From positions 1,088,567-1,152,566 of the forward strand of contig NZ_VNIA01000001.1 of assembly GCF_008124875.1 (NCBI RefSeq): a stretch of 64,000 nucleotides of DNA, read 5' to 3'. The translations under genes were made by a program, and so were the position numbers. The notes below the pieces were generated by a model. That model saw only the letters and a program-made list of their open reading frames with translations, did no database searches and had not been told where the DNA came from. The DNA comes from Tenacibaculum adriaticum (lineage in GTDB: Bacteria > Bacteroidota > Bacteroidia > Flavobacteriales > Flavobacteriaceae). This document shows, piece after piece, positions 1 through 8,569 of the stretch. The stretch's first letter is position 1; every line of letters begins with the position of its first letter.

Positions 1-651
1 TCTTCTGTAAGGATTCGACCCTCTTCTAACATTTCTGTAGTAACGATTGTTGTAATAACCATATCTATAAGGCGATCCATAATAACCGTAGTTTCTGTAG
101 TATGGAGGATAATAATAAGGATTATAATAACCTACACCAACGTAAAACCCATAGTCCCAGTAGTAAGGAGAGTGATAAGGATGCCAGTAAGGATTGTAGC
201 CCCACCTGTTATATCCCCAAGGTCTGTACCAGTAAGGATTATCCCAACTATTATATCCGTAACCTAAATTAACATTGATAACAACATCGGTATCAGATTC
301 ATATCCCCAAGGTTCGTTTTCATTATAAGAGATTTGTGTTTGAGGTTCTTCTTCAATATAATCTTCATCCTCGTAATCGTCAGATTTATATTCATCGATA
401 TCAGTAATAATATCAGTTCCTTTTAAATCTTCTAAACGTTGTAATTCCTTAGTGAAATAATTATCGTTATACTCCTTATATTCTTTTTCGTCGGCTATAA
501 CAACTCTTCGTTGTGGTTGTTCAACATCTTCATCATATATTCCATCACTACCAGTAGCAGTTTGTGCTGTTCCGCAAGAAACTAACAACGTCACCATTAG
601 AAATGATAAAATATAAAATGAAAGTTTGGTGTTGGTGTAAGGTGACTTCAT
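1..651 (-). CDS. Tyr/Pro/Trp-rich lipoprotein, 3' end outside window
   Basis: The frame is open from an ATG at 651 to the window edge (217 codons), so the C-terminus is missing. The N-terminus has a hydrophobic segment ending in LLVSC, a lipobox with the lipidated Cys at about residue 26, which predicts an outer- or inner-membrane lipoprotein. Residues about 40-110 are acidic (Asp/Glu/Tyr). From about residue 120 the protein is a low-complexity stretch dominated by Tyr, Pro, Trp, Asn and Gly with repeated NPYW/PYY/RPWGY-like units. Similar Bacteroidota proteins are known only as hypothetical prolipoproteins; no function is assigned. An in-frame upstream ATG at 681 exists, but the lipobox is better placed from 651. 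It diverges from proS. Confidence 0.8.
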   Translation of the reverse strand, partial: MKSPYTNTKLSFYILSFLMVTLLVSCGTAQTATGSDGIYDEDVEQPQRRVVIADEKEYKEYNDNYFTKELQRLEDLKGTDIITDIDEYKSDDYEDEDYIEEEPQTQISYNENEPWGYESDTDVVINVNLGYGYNSWDNPYWYRPWGYNRWGYNPYWHPYHSPYYWDYGFYVGVGYYNPYYYPPYYRNYGYYGSPYRYGYYNNRYYRNVRRGSNPYRR

Positions 652-710
652 ATCTTTTGTTTTTAGGATGAATGTATTCATTTTGTACTTCTTATGCAAA
701 AAACAATTTC

Positions 711-745
711 TTTGTTGGGCTTATTGCCTTTTTAATGTAGTTTTG
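711..745 (+). promoter_or_regulatory. Flavobacterial promoter of proS
   Basis: A TTTGTTG block at 711-717 and TAGTTTTG at 738-745 (TANNTTTG) are separated by about 20 bp, matching the Bacteroidota -33/-7 consensus. The expected start of transcription is about 750-753, some 45 nt before the ATG of proS. Confidence 0.65.
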
Positions 746-797
746 CAAACACAATTTACGCATAAAAACTTACAAGATTTATGCCAAACTTTTGATT

Positions 798-2276
798 ATG
801 AGTAAACATTTAACGAAAAGAACAGAAGATTATTCGAAATGGTATAACGAATTAGTTGTAAAAGCTGATTTAGCTGAAAACTCAGCAGTAAGAGGTTGTA
901 TGGTAATTAAACCTTACGGATATGCAATCTGGGAAAATATGCAAGCAGAATTAGATAGAATGTTTAAAGAAACGGGACATCAAAACGCTTATTTCCCTCT
1001 TTTTGTACCAAAAAGTTTATTTGAAGCTGAAGAAAAAAATGCAGAAGGTTTTGCAAAAGAGTGTGCAGTAGTTACACATTATCGTTTGCAAAATGATCCT
1101 GATAATCCAGGGAAGTTACGTGTGGATCCTGAAGCAAAGTTAGAAGAAGAACTGGTTGTTAGGCCAACTTCGGAAGCTATTATTTGGAATACCTATAAAG
1201 GATGGATTCAGTCTTATAGAGATTTACCTTTATTAATTAATCAATGGGCAAATGTTGTTCGTTGGGAAATGCGAACTCGCTTATTTTTACGTACAGCTGA
1301 ATTTTTATGGCAGGAAGGTCATACAGCTCATACCACCAAAGCAGAAGCATTAGCAGAGTCTAAACAAATGCAAGAAGTATATGCCAATTTTGCAGAAAAT
1401 TTTATGGCAATGCCAGTCATTAAGGGCTCAAAATCTGAAAGTGAAAGGTTTGCAGGTGCGGAAGAAACATTTACTATTGAAGCATTAATGCAAGACGGAA
1501 AAGCTTTGCAGGCTGGTACTTCTCACTTCTTAGGACAAAATTTTGCAAAAGCGTTTGACGTAAAATATACCTCTAAAGAAGGAAAACAAGAATATGTTTG
1601 GGCAACTTCTTGGGGAGTTTCTACGCGTTTAATAGGAGGGTTGATTATGACACATTCTGATGATGCAGGTTTGGTGTTACCTCCAAAATTGGCACCAATA
1701 CAAGTTGTTATTGTTCCTATATATAAAGGAGAAGAACAATTAACTGTAATTTCAGAAAAGGTAAATGTGTTTGTTCAGCAATTAAGAAAAAAAGGAATAT
1801 CTGTTAAGTTTGATGATAGAGATACTTTAAGACCAGGAGCAAAATTTGCTGAATATGAATTAAAAGGAGTTCCTGTTCGTATTGCAATGGGAAATCGTGA
1901 TTTGGAAAATGGTACGGTTGAGGTTGCGCGTCGTGATACTTTTGAAAAACAAACAGTAAATCAAGATGATTTGGTTAATTATGTAGCTAATTTATTAGAA
2001 GAAATTCAAGATAATTTATTTAAAAAAGCCTTGGATTATAGAAATACCCACATAACAGAAGTTGATACTTTTGAAGAATTTAAAGATGCAATTGAAAACA
2101 AAGGAGGTTTTGTTTCTGCTCATTGGGATGGTACGATTGAAACTGAAGATAAAATTAAAGAATTAACAAAAGCAACGATTCGATGCATACCAAATAATGC
2201 AAAGAAAGAAGAAGGAATTTGTGTACTAACAGGAGTAAAATCAGGCAGAAGAGTACTGTTTGCAAAAGCATATTAA
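798..2276 (+). CDS. proS: Prolyl-tRNA synthetase (short, archaeal/eukaryotic-type)
   Basis: Class II aminoacyl-tRNA synthetase charging tRNA-Pro with proline in the cytoplasm. At 492 aa it is the short form without the inserted editing domain of the long bacterial type. Motif 2 is visible around residues 156-180 ([18 protein letters not shown]), motif 3 around 275-297 (GVSTRLIGG...), followed by an anticodon-binding domain with KFDDRD and RPGAKF, and a C-terminal domain ending in a Tyr (AKAY), as usual in this subgroup. I chose the ATG at 798 over an in-frame TTG at 792 because it gives the family start MSKHLTKR. Single gene with its own promoter, followed by tRNA genes. Confidence 0.96.
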   Translation: MSKHLTKRTEDYSKWYNELVVKADLAENSAVRGCMVIKPYGYAIWENMQAELDRMFKETGHQNAYFPLFVPKSLFEAEEKNAEGFAKECAVVTHYRLQNDPDNPGKLRVDPEAKLEEELVVRPTSEAIIWNTYKGWIQSYRDLPLLINQWANVVRWEMRTRLFLRTAEFLWQEGHTAHTTKAEALAESKQMQEVYANFAENFMAMPVIKGSKSESERFAGAEETFTIEALMQDGKALQAGTSHFLGQNFAKAFDVKYTSKEGKQEYVWATSWGVSTRLIGGLIMTHSDDAGLVLPPKLAPIQVVIVPIYKGEEQLTVISEKVNVFVQQLRKKGISVKFDDRDTLRPGAKFAEYELKGVPVRIAMGNRDLENGTVEVARRDTFEKQTVNQDDLVNYVANLLEEIQDNLFKKALDYRNTHITEVDTFEEFKDAIENKGGFVSAHWDGTIETEDKIKELTKATIRCIPNNAKKEEGICVLTGVKSGRRVLFAKAY

Positions 2277-2293
2277 AAAAAACAAAAAAGATG

Positions 2294-2324
2294 TTGTGCA
2301 AATTAAAATCTGTTTTTATATTTG
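2294..2324 (+). promoter_or_regulatory. Promoter of first tRNA-Glu
   Basis: TTG at 2294-2296 and TATATTTG at 2317-2324 are 20 bp apart. The block TATATTTGCACCCGCAAT recurs exactly before the second tRNA-Glu, so the promoter was duplicated with the gene. Confidence 0.65.
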
Positions 2325-2348
2325 CACCCGCAATTAACAAATTGCAAT

Positions 2349-2420
2349 GGTCCGTTCGTCTAGGGGTTAGGACGCCAGGTTTTCATCCTGGTAACACGGG
2401 TTCGATTCCCGTACGGACTA
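2349..2420 (+). tRNA. tRNA-Glu (anticodon TTC)
   Basis: Complete cloverleaf of 72 nt: acceptor GGTCCGT pairs with ACGGACT (one G-U pair at position 1), the anticodon loop TTTTCAT carries TTC between CCAGG and CCTGG stems, and the T arm ACGGG-TTCGATT-CCCGT is perfect. The CCA end is not encoded. Identical in sequence to the copy at 2542. Confidence 0.97.
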
Positions 2421-2486
2421 CAAAGTTTTATCAATTTTTTAAAAGTGAAAACTTTTTATTTAATTGATAATTAAAATTGAAATTAA

Positions 2487-2516
2487 TTGCAGATATAAAA
2501 AAGAATTGTATATTTG
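2487..2516 (+). promoter_or_regulatory. Promoter of second tRNA-Glu
   Basis: TTG at 2487-2489 and TATATTTG at 2509-2516 are 19 bp apart; the -7 box and following bases repeat those of the first tRNA-Glu promoter. The second copy is therefore probably transcribed on its own. Confidence 0.65.
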
Positions 2517-2541
2517 CACCCGCAATCAGAAGATTGTTATT

Positions 2542-2613
2542 GGTCCGTTCGTCTAGGGGTTAGGACGCCAGGTTTTCATCCTGGTAACACGGGTTCGATT
2601 CCCGTACGGACTA
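2542..2613 (+). tRNA. tRNA-Glu (anticodon TTC), second copy
   Basis: Same 72-nt cloverleaf as at 2349, with TTC anticodon and no encoded CCA. The two genes start 193 bp apart and share their promoter sequence. The gene ends 35 bp before rpsT. Confidence 0.97.
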
Positions 2614-2648
2614 CAAAGTTTTTATAAACGTTTAAGAATTTAGAAAAA

Positions 2649-2900
2649 ATGGCAAATCATAAGTCAACATTAAAAAGAATAAGAAGCAACGAAGCAAAAC
2701 GCTTAAGAAATAAATATCAGCATAAAACTACACGTAATGCTGTTAGAAATTTAAGAGCTACGACAGATAAGAAGGAAGCAGAAGGAATGTTTTCGACAGT
2801 TGTTTCTATGTTAGATAAATTAGCAAAGAACAATATTATTCATAAGAATAAAGCAGCAAATTTAAAGTCTAAATTGGCTAAATACGTTGCAGCTTTATAA
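2649..2900 (+). CDS. rpsT: 30S ribosomal protein S20
   Basis: Small (83 aa), very basic protein of the 30S subunit that binds 16S rRNA. It opens with [20 protein letters not shown] and carries the helical KR-rich N-terminal half and a C-terminal [16 protein letters not shown] segment characteristic of S20; the length is typical. It lies 35 bp after the second tRNA-Glu, with no promoter of its own in the gap, so it may be read from the tRNA promoter, and it ends at a strong hairpin terminator. Confidence 0.97.
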   Translation: MANHKSTLKRIRSNEAKRLRNKYQHKTTRNAVRNLRATTDKKEAEGMFSTVVSMLDKLAKNNIIHKNKAANLKSKLAKYVAAL

Positions 2901-2921
2901 AGAGTTTTAAGGTTAGTTAAT

Positions 2922-2954
2922 AAAAAGCGCTCCAATTTATTGGAGCGCTTTTTA
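2922..2954. terminator. Bidirectional terminator between rpsT and rodA
   Basis: Stem AAAAAGCGCTCCAA / TTGGAGCGCTTTTT with a 4-nt loop and T runs on both strands; it ends rpsT from the left and the mre-rodA operon from the right. Confidence 0.9.
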
Positions 2955-2985
2955 TTTTGTGTGATTTTTTGATTAAAAAATATCT

Positions 2986-4263
2986 CTACCAGTCGTATTT
3001 TTTGTGAGCATCTAGTCTTATAAAAATAAATAGGAGTAAAGTGAAACCCCACAAGCCAGAACCGCCATAACTGAAAAAAGGAAGCGGTATACCTACAGTT
3101 GGTAATAAACCAATTACCATACCTATATTTACAATTACATGAAAAAATAAAATGGAGGCAATTCCATAACCATAAATACGTCCAAATTTATTAGTGTGTT
3201 TTTCTGCCAAATAAATTATTCTGTAAAGGAGAAATATAAATAATATTATAACTACACTACTGCCTAAAAACCCCCATTCTTCACCAACAGTACTAAAGAT
3301 GTAATCAGTATGTTGTTCGGGTACAAAATCGCCTTGTGTTCTATCTCCTTGTAAATATCCTTTTCCTAAAAAACCCCCAGAACTAATTGTTAATTCTGAT
3401 TGATATGAATTGTAGCCAATGTTTTTTGTATCTACTTTTCTTCCTAAAAGGACATCAAAACGATCCCGATGTCTTTGTTCAAAAATATTATTATAAGCAA
3501 ATCCTACTCCTAAAATAAATAAACCTACAGCACCATAAATAAATAAGAATCGTAATCCGTTGAAGCGTAAAAATTGTTTGTTTTTGTATATCCCATACAG
3601 TATAAAAATTGTAATTAATCCAAAGCTAACCAATAAGATTATTTTAGAGCCAAAAAATAGTGTTAGCAAGAATAGTAAAATAGCTAAAAAGCCTAAAATT
3701 ATGTAAGATAATGTTAGTCCCTCTCTATTCAAAACAAAAAAGAAAGACAAATAGATTAGTGCAGATCCAGGGTCAGGTTGAAGAGTGATAAAAAAAGCTG
3801 GCGTAAAAATGATGATAAATGCTTTTATTTGATTTTTCATCAGTTTCAAATTGTATTGTCTATCACTCATCAGTTTAGCAACTGCTAAAGCTGTAAATGC
3901 TTTTGCGAACTCTGAAGGTTGTATACCAATACCACCAAAGTTATACCATGAGGTTGCTCCATTAATGTTTTTACCGAATAAAAACAAACCTATAAGGGAA
4001 GTAATAGAAATAAGGTACAAAAGACTTGCAAACCTTTCGTAAAACTTAGAGTTAAAGAATAAAATGAATATGATTAAAGGAATACTCAAAGAAATCCAAA
4101 GAAGTTGTTTACCATATTTGGTAGACATATCAAATATTTCTTGAGAAGTATCAGTTGAAGATGCTGCATAAATATTCATCCAACCGAAACCGACTAAAAC
4201 AAAGTATAGTAAAATTAACAACCAATCAAGGTTTAAGAATATGTTGTTCTTTTCCTGTCTCAA
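2986..4263 (-). CDS. rodA: Rod-shape SEDS glycosyltransferase RodA
   Basis: Polytopic SEDS protein (425 aa, about 10 membrane segments) that polymerises peptidoglycan glycan strands for side-wall growth in partnership with PBP2. Seen: NGATSWYNFGGIGIQPSEFAK, a SEDS signature; PDPGSALIYL; the long extracellular loop near residues 255-300 with SELTISSGGFLGKGYLQG and FVPEQHTDYIFS; and C-terminal PLPFFSYGGSG. Last gene of the minus-strand purH-mre operon; its start overlaps the 3' end of mrdA by 38 bp, indicating coupled translation. It ends 32 bp before the bidirectional terminator. Confidence 0.96.
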   Translation of the reverse strand: MRQEKNNIFLNLDWLLILLYFVLVGFGWMNIYAASSTDTSQEIFDMSTKYGKQLLWISLSIPLIIFILFFNSKFYERFASLLYLISITSLIGLFLFGKNINGATSWYNFGGIGIQPSEFAKAFTALAVAKLMSDRQYNLKLMKNQIKAFIIIFTPAFFITLQPDPGSALIYLSFFFVLNREGLTLSYIILGFLAILLFLLTLFFGSKIILLVSFGLITIFILYGIYKNKQFLRFNGLRFLFIYGAVGLFILGVGFAYNNIFEQRHRDRFDVLLGRKVDTKNIGYNSYQSELTISSGGFLGKGYLQGDRTQGDFVPEQHTDYIFSTVGEEWGFLGSSVVIILFIFLLYRIIYLAEKHTNKFGRIYGYGIASILFFHVIVNIGMVIGLLPTVGIPLPFFSYGGSGLWGFTLLLFIFIRLDAHKKYDW

Positions 4264-6124
4264 GTGAATCTGGGATTTGTAATTGTTTATTGTATATTTC
4301 TTGCAAACTCAAATTTAGCATTCGTTCTTCAATATGCTTGCGTTCTGTAGTTCCATTTAAATATTTTTCAATCATTAAACTTGTAATTGGAGCAGCTATG
4401 GTAGCACCATAACCACCATTTTCAACAAATACAGCTAAAGCTATTTTAGGGTTGTCTTTTGGCGCAAAAGCTATTAAAATTGAATGATCTTGTAGTTTTA
4501 CCTTTTGTCCATTAATCTTGGTAAAATTTTCAACAGTACCGGTTTTTCCACAAATATCAATACCTTTAACTTGACTCCATTTCCCAGTTCCAGTTTTAAA
4601 AACATCACTCATGGCTTCAATAGCTATTGGGAAATATTTTGCGTCTACAGAAGTTTTTTTAGGAATTGTATACGCGGTATCTAATATTCCTTTTTTATTT
4701 ATACTTTTAACTATATGGGGGGTATAATAAAAACCTTTATTAGCAATAGCTGCAGTAGCATTTGCTAATTGTATAGGTGTTGTTTGAATTTCTCCTTGAC
4801 CAATGGCGTTTGATATTGTCGTGGTTGCTCCCCAACTATACTTATTTCTATCAGAATAGTATTTTGCATCAGGTATTAATCCTTTTTGACCTACGGGTAA
4901 GTCGTATCCTAGAAAATTACCTAAACCAAAGCTTTTAACATGGTTGCTCCATATATCAAAACCAACCTCAGTATCTTCATATTTATCGATAATTTTACGA
5001 TATATAGTAGCAAAGTAGCTATTACAAGATTTAGAAATTGCTTTTTTTATTCGAATTGGTCTCCCAACAATTCCACAATGGCAGCCCATGAATTCATTTT
5101 TTCGATGACCATAACGATAACCATGATAGCATTTTACAGAGAAATTTTCGTCGATTACTTCTTCTTGTAAACCAATTAAACCATTAATAATTTTAAAAGG
5201 AGACCCAGGCGAATATACACCTTGTAATCCTCTATCGTAAGTTGGATTGTTAATTGTATCACCAAATAGTCTAGTTGAGTTTACAGAACGATCCCTACCA
5301 ACCATCATGTTTGGATCGTAGGAAGGAGCAGTGATTAAAGCTAAAATTTCTCCAGTACTTGGTTCTATGGCTACAATACCTCCTCTTTTTCCAGTCATTA
5401 ATTTTTCTCCATATTCTTGAAGATTAACGTCTATTGTTAATGTTAAATCTTTACCAGCAACAGCCAGAGTATCATATTTCCCTTTTTTATATCTACCAGT
5501 TATTTTGTTAAGATTATTTCGCTTTAAATGCTTTTTACCTTTAATACCTCTTAATTCTTTTTCGTATTGTTTTTCTACTCCCCACCAACCTATAAGTTCT
5601 CCTTGTTCATAATAATCACTATTCTTAGCAACACGCTCATTAACTTCACTAATATATCCTAAAACATTAGCTGCGGATTTTATTGGATAGTTGCGAATAA
5701 TACGTTTTTGAATATAAAATCCTTTAAACTTATGTAATTTTTCTTGTAAAAAAGCAAAATCGTCTTTGGCTAATTGTTTTACGAATACAGATGGAAGCCA
5801 ACGAGCATAGTTTTCTGCTTTTTTTACTTTATGGATAAAATCTTCTTTAGTTATTTTTAATAAAGAACAAAATTGAAGAGTATCAATAACTTTTACTTCT
5901 TTGGGAATAATCATTACATCGTATGATAGCTGATTCGCTACGAGTAATTTCCCATTTCTATCATAAATATATCCACGTTCTGGATAATCATATTCAATTT
6001 TTACCGCAGCACTTTGTATCGGATTAGAATTTCCACCACGTAGTATTTGTAGTTGAAATAATCTACCAATGTATATAAAACCAATTATGGTTATTAAAAA
6101 AAGGAGTAAAAAACTTCTTTTCAC
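4226..6124 (-). CDS. mrdA: Penicillin-binding protein 2 (elongasome transpeptidase)
   Basis: Class B PBP of 632 aa that cross-links peptidoglycan during elongation. An N-terminal membrane anchor (residues 4-22) precedes the dimerisation/pedestal domain (about 40-210) and the transpeptidase domain. All three active-site motifs are present: SPFK (Ser308 nucleophile, Lys311), SCN (366-368) and KTGT (527-530). The C-terminal tail after about residue 595 is charged and longer than in enterobacteria. It lies 3 bp after mreD and overlaps rodA, forming the usual PBP2-RodA pair. Confidence 0.96.
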   Translation of the reverse strand: MKRSFLLLFLITIIGFIYIGRLFQLQILRGGNSNPIQSAAVKIEYDYPERGYIYDRNGKLLVANQLSYDVMIIPKEVKVIDTLQFCSLLKITKEDFIHKVKKAENYARWLPSVFVKQLAKDDFAFLQEKLHKFKGFYIQKRIIRNYPIKSAANVLGYISEVNERVAKNSDYYEQGELIGWWGVEKQYEKELRGIKGKKHLKRNNLNKITGRYKKGKYDTLAVAGKDLTLTIDVNLQEYGEKLMTGKRGGIVAIEPSTGEILALITAPSYDPNMMVGRDRSVNSTRLFGDTINNPTYDRGLQGVYSPGSPFKIINGLIGLQEEVIDENFSVKCYHGYRYGHRKNEFMGCHCGIVGRPIRIKKAISKSCNSYFATIYRKIIDKYEDTEVGFDIWSNHVKSFGLGNFLGYDLPVGQKGLIPDAKYYSDRNKYSWGATTTISNAIGQGEIQTTPIQLANATAAIANKGFYYTPHIVKSINKKGILDTAYTIPKKTSVDAKYFPIAIEAMSDVFKTGTGKWSQVKGIDICGKTGTVENFTKINGQKVKLQDHSILIAFAPKDNPKIALAVFVENGGYGATIAAPITSLMIEKYLNGTTERKHIEERMLNLSLQEIYNKQLQIPDSLETGKEQHILKP

Positions 6125-6127
6125 TTT

Positions 6128-6631
6128 TTATTGTTTTCGGCTAAATATAAAACTTCCTAAAAAATATAATACTAACGTAAAAATACTTGATAAAAGTGTG
6201 TTGGTTATAACATTTGAAAAATTATGAAAACTAAAGTTAGTTAAACTAAATAAAATGAAGTGATGAACGACAGTTAAAATAACTGTAAAATTGAAAATTT
6301 TACCAAAAGGTTCTTGTTCTAGTGTAAAGAAATCAAAATCAGTATCTGTTTTTTGAAAAACCATTCTGAAAATATAGATACGAATAAACGCTATAAATAA
6401 AGTAGCGAAAGCATGAATTCCTCCAGAATTTGAGAAAAAATCAACAAAAAGACCAAGTAAGAAAGAAAGAGTTAACAAGGAAAATCTTTTCTTTTTAAAA
6501 GGAAACAAAAATACAAATACTATGTACAAATAAGGGTTTACATAACCAAACAATAAAATATTATTTAAGATAAGTACTTGTAAAAACAACAAGAAAAAGA
6601 ATAAAAAAGTTAGGTAAAGGGTTTTATTCAT
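6128..6631 (-). CDS. mreD: Rod shape-determining protein MreD
   Basis: Small (167 aa) integral membrane protein of the elongasome with about five hydrophobic segments and few charged residues. Sequence similarity in this family is weak; the call rests on membrane topology, length and position between mreC and mrdA. The start overlaps the end of mreC by 8 bp. The loop at about residues 95-110 (QKTDTDFDFFTLEQEPF) is the only strongly polar part. Confidence 0.9.
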   Translation of the reverse strand: MNKTLYLTFLFFFLLFLQVLILNNILLFGYVNPYLYIVFVFLFPFKKKRFSLLTLSFLLGLFVDFFSNSGGIHAFATLFIAFIRIYIFRMVFQKTDTDFDFFTLEQEPFGKIFNFTVILTVVHHFILFSLTNFSFHNFSNVITNTLLSSIFTLVLYFLGSFIFSRKQ

Positions 6632-7454
6632 CTGGTGTTTTTTCTAAATTTTCAATTTCTTTTTTGTCTAAGTTTTTAATAATATAAACATATCCTAAGT
6701 TGCTCATGTCGTTAAATAACTTAATGTTAATAGTGTTTAAAGCAGATGCCTTTGTTGGAATATCCATTACGGTTCCTATAAGAATTCCTTCAGGAAAAAT
6801 AGTAGATTTACCACCTGTAATAATAGTATCGCCAACTTTATAAACAGCTTGTCTTGGTATATCAGTTAACTGCACAACATTATAATCTTTAGTATTCCAA
6901 GTAACACTTCCGAAAAAGTTATTTTTTATAAAACGTGCATTAATTTTACTATTTCTATTTAATATAGATTGTACTCTAGCATAAGAACTAGAGGCATCAT
7001 CGGTAATGCCAATAATACCTTTACTATTTACTACAGCTAATTCTGTTTGAACTCCATGATTTTCTCCTCTATTAATGGTTAAAAAATTATAAGATTTATG
7101 AAATTCATTTTTCAAAATTTTGCCATTAATATATTCGTATTGTTGATTAAATATAGAGTCCTTAACTACAATATTTCTTACGCTATCATTACTAATAAGT
7201 TGATATTTAGCTAATTTATTTTTCAGCTTTTTATTTTCTTCTGATAAAATCTCGTTCTGAGATTTTAATTTTAAATATTCTGAAATAGCGTTAGTTTTAC
7301 TGTAGATCGTACCTGTTATAGAGTTGGTAGAATTTATAAATTTACTTTTATGAAAGCTATGGTTATTTATTATTAAGACAAGCGCAATAATTTGCAACAG
7401 CAAAAAGTACAGAAAATACTTATACCTCTGAATGAAAAAAATAAGCTGTTGCAT
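6624..7454 (-). CDS. mreC: Rod shape-determining protein MreC
   Basis: Periplasmic scaffold of the elongasome (276 aa). One N-terminal membrane helix (about residues 12-30), a coiled coil (about 60-90, KSQNEILSEENKKLKNKL) and the beta-rich MreC domain with HKSYNFLTINRGENHGV, VGDTIITGGKSTIFPEGILIG, a family hallmark. The end overlaps mreD by 8 bp; the start is 7 bp after mreB, so the three are co-translated. The ATG at 7454 fits the membrane-anchor start. Confidence 0.95.
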   Translation of the reverse strand: MQQLIFFIQRYKYFLYFLLLQIIALVLIINNHSFHKSKFINSTNSITGTIYSKTNAISEYLKLKSQNEILSEENKKLKNKLAKYQLISNDSVRNIVVKDSIFNQQYEYINGKILKNEFHKSYNFLTINRGENHGVQTELAVVNSKGIIGITDDASSSYARVQSILNRNSKINARFIKNNFFGSVTWNTKDYNVVQLTDIPRQAVYKVGDTIITGGKSTIFPEGILIGTVMDIPTKASALNTINIKLFNDMSNLGYVYIIKNLDKKEIENLEKTPDE

Positions 7455-7461
7455 AAAACGA

Positions 7462-8490
7462 TTACTTTATCAATACGCTTTTGTATTTGTTTAAATCTTT
7501 TAATGCAATTCCAGTACCACGAACAACAGCTCTCAACGGATCTTCTGCAACATAAACTGGTAAGTCTGTTTTACGAGACAAGCGTTTATCTAAACCACGC
7601 AACATAGATCCACCACCAGCAAGATAAATTCCTGTATTGTAAATATCAGCAGCTAATTCAGGTGGAGTTTTAGATAGAGTTTCCATAACTGCATCTTCAA
7701 TACGAAGAATTGACTTATCCAAAGCTTTGGCAATTTCCCTATATGAAACCTGTACTTGTTTTGGTTTACCACTTAATAAATCACGACCTTGAACCATCAT
7801 ATCTTCAGGAGCATCGTCTAAGTCTTCTGTAGCAGAACCAATCTGAATTTTAATTTTTTCAGCAGTAGTTTCACCAACATGTAAGTTGTGTTGAGTTCTC
7901 ATATAATACATGATGTCGCTCGTGAATAAATCTCCTGCAACTTTTACAGACTGATCACAAACAATACCCGCTAGAGCAATTACGGCAATTTCTGTTGTAC
8001 CACCACCTATATCGATAATCATATTCCCTTTTGGCTCCATAATATCTATGCCTACACCAATGGCAGCTGCCATTGGTTCGAAGATAAGATATATTTCTTT
8101 TGCATTCATATGACGGGCAGAATCAATTACCGCACGTTTTTCAACCTCAGTAATACCTGATGGAATACAAATTACCATTCGTAATGAAGGAGGGAATATT
8201 TTTTTTCTAATTGCAGGAATTTGTTTTACAAATTCTTTAATCATCTCTTCAGAAGCTTGAAAATCCGCAATTACTCCGTCTTTAAGAGGACGTATAGTTT
8301 TTATATTTTCATGAGTTTTTCCTTGCATTTGGCGAGCATCTTGCCCTGTTGCAATAATTTTCCCAGTCATTCTATTACGAGCAACAATCGACGGACTGTC
8401 AATTACAACTTTGCCATTATGGATTATTAACGTGTTTGCTGTACCTAAATCGATAGCAATATCTTCCGTCATAAAATCGAAAAATCCCAT
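7462..8490 (-). CDS. mreB: Actin-like rod shape protein MreB
   Basis: Actin-fold ATPase (342 aa) that positions the cell-wall elongation machinery under the membrane. Nucleotide-binding motifs are visible: DLGTANTLI (phosphate 1, about residues 13-21), DIGGGTTEIAVI (phosphate 2, about 160-171) and the C-terminal AGGGSMLRGLD adenosine motif (about 290-300). Length and start are typical. A TAGATTTG -7-like box at 8529-8536 (minus) suggests an extra promoter after purH. First of the mreBCD-mrdA-rodA genes. Confidence 0.97.
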   Translation of the reverse strand: MGFFDFMTEDIAIDLGTANTLIIHNGKVVIDSPSIVARNRMTGKIIATGQDARQMQGKTHENIKTIRPLKDGVIADFQASEEMIKEFVKQIPAIRKKIFPPSLRMVICIPSGITEVEKRAVIDSARHMNAKEIYLIFEPMAAAIGVGIDIMEPKGNMIIDIGGGTTEIAVIALAGIVCDQSVKVAGDLFTSDIMYYMRTQHNLHVGETTAEKIKIQIGSATEDLDDAPEDMMVQGRDLLSGKPKQVQVSYREIAKALDKSILRIEDAVMETLSKTPPELAADIYNTGIYLAGGGSMLRGLDKRLSRKTDLPVYVAEDPLRAVVRGTGIALKDLNKYKSVLIK

Positions 8491-8569
8491 AAATTATTTT
8501 TGTTTTTTCTAAAATTGATGTATTCTCACAAATCTATAAAAAAATATGTTAGAATTTACTTCAAAATTA

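Noticed and set aside
792..797. TTG at 792 as proS start
   Set aside because: ATG 798 gives the family N-terminus.
2219..2467. 82-codon plus-strand ORF covering the proS end and first tRNA-Glu
   Set aside because: It overlaps a perfect tRNA gene and the proS coding frame.
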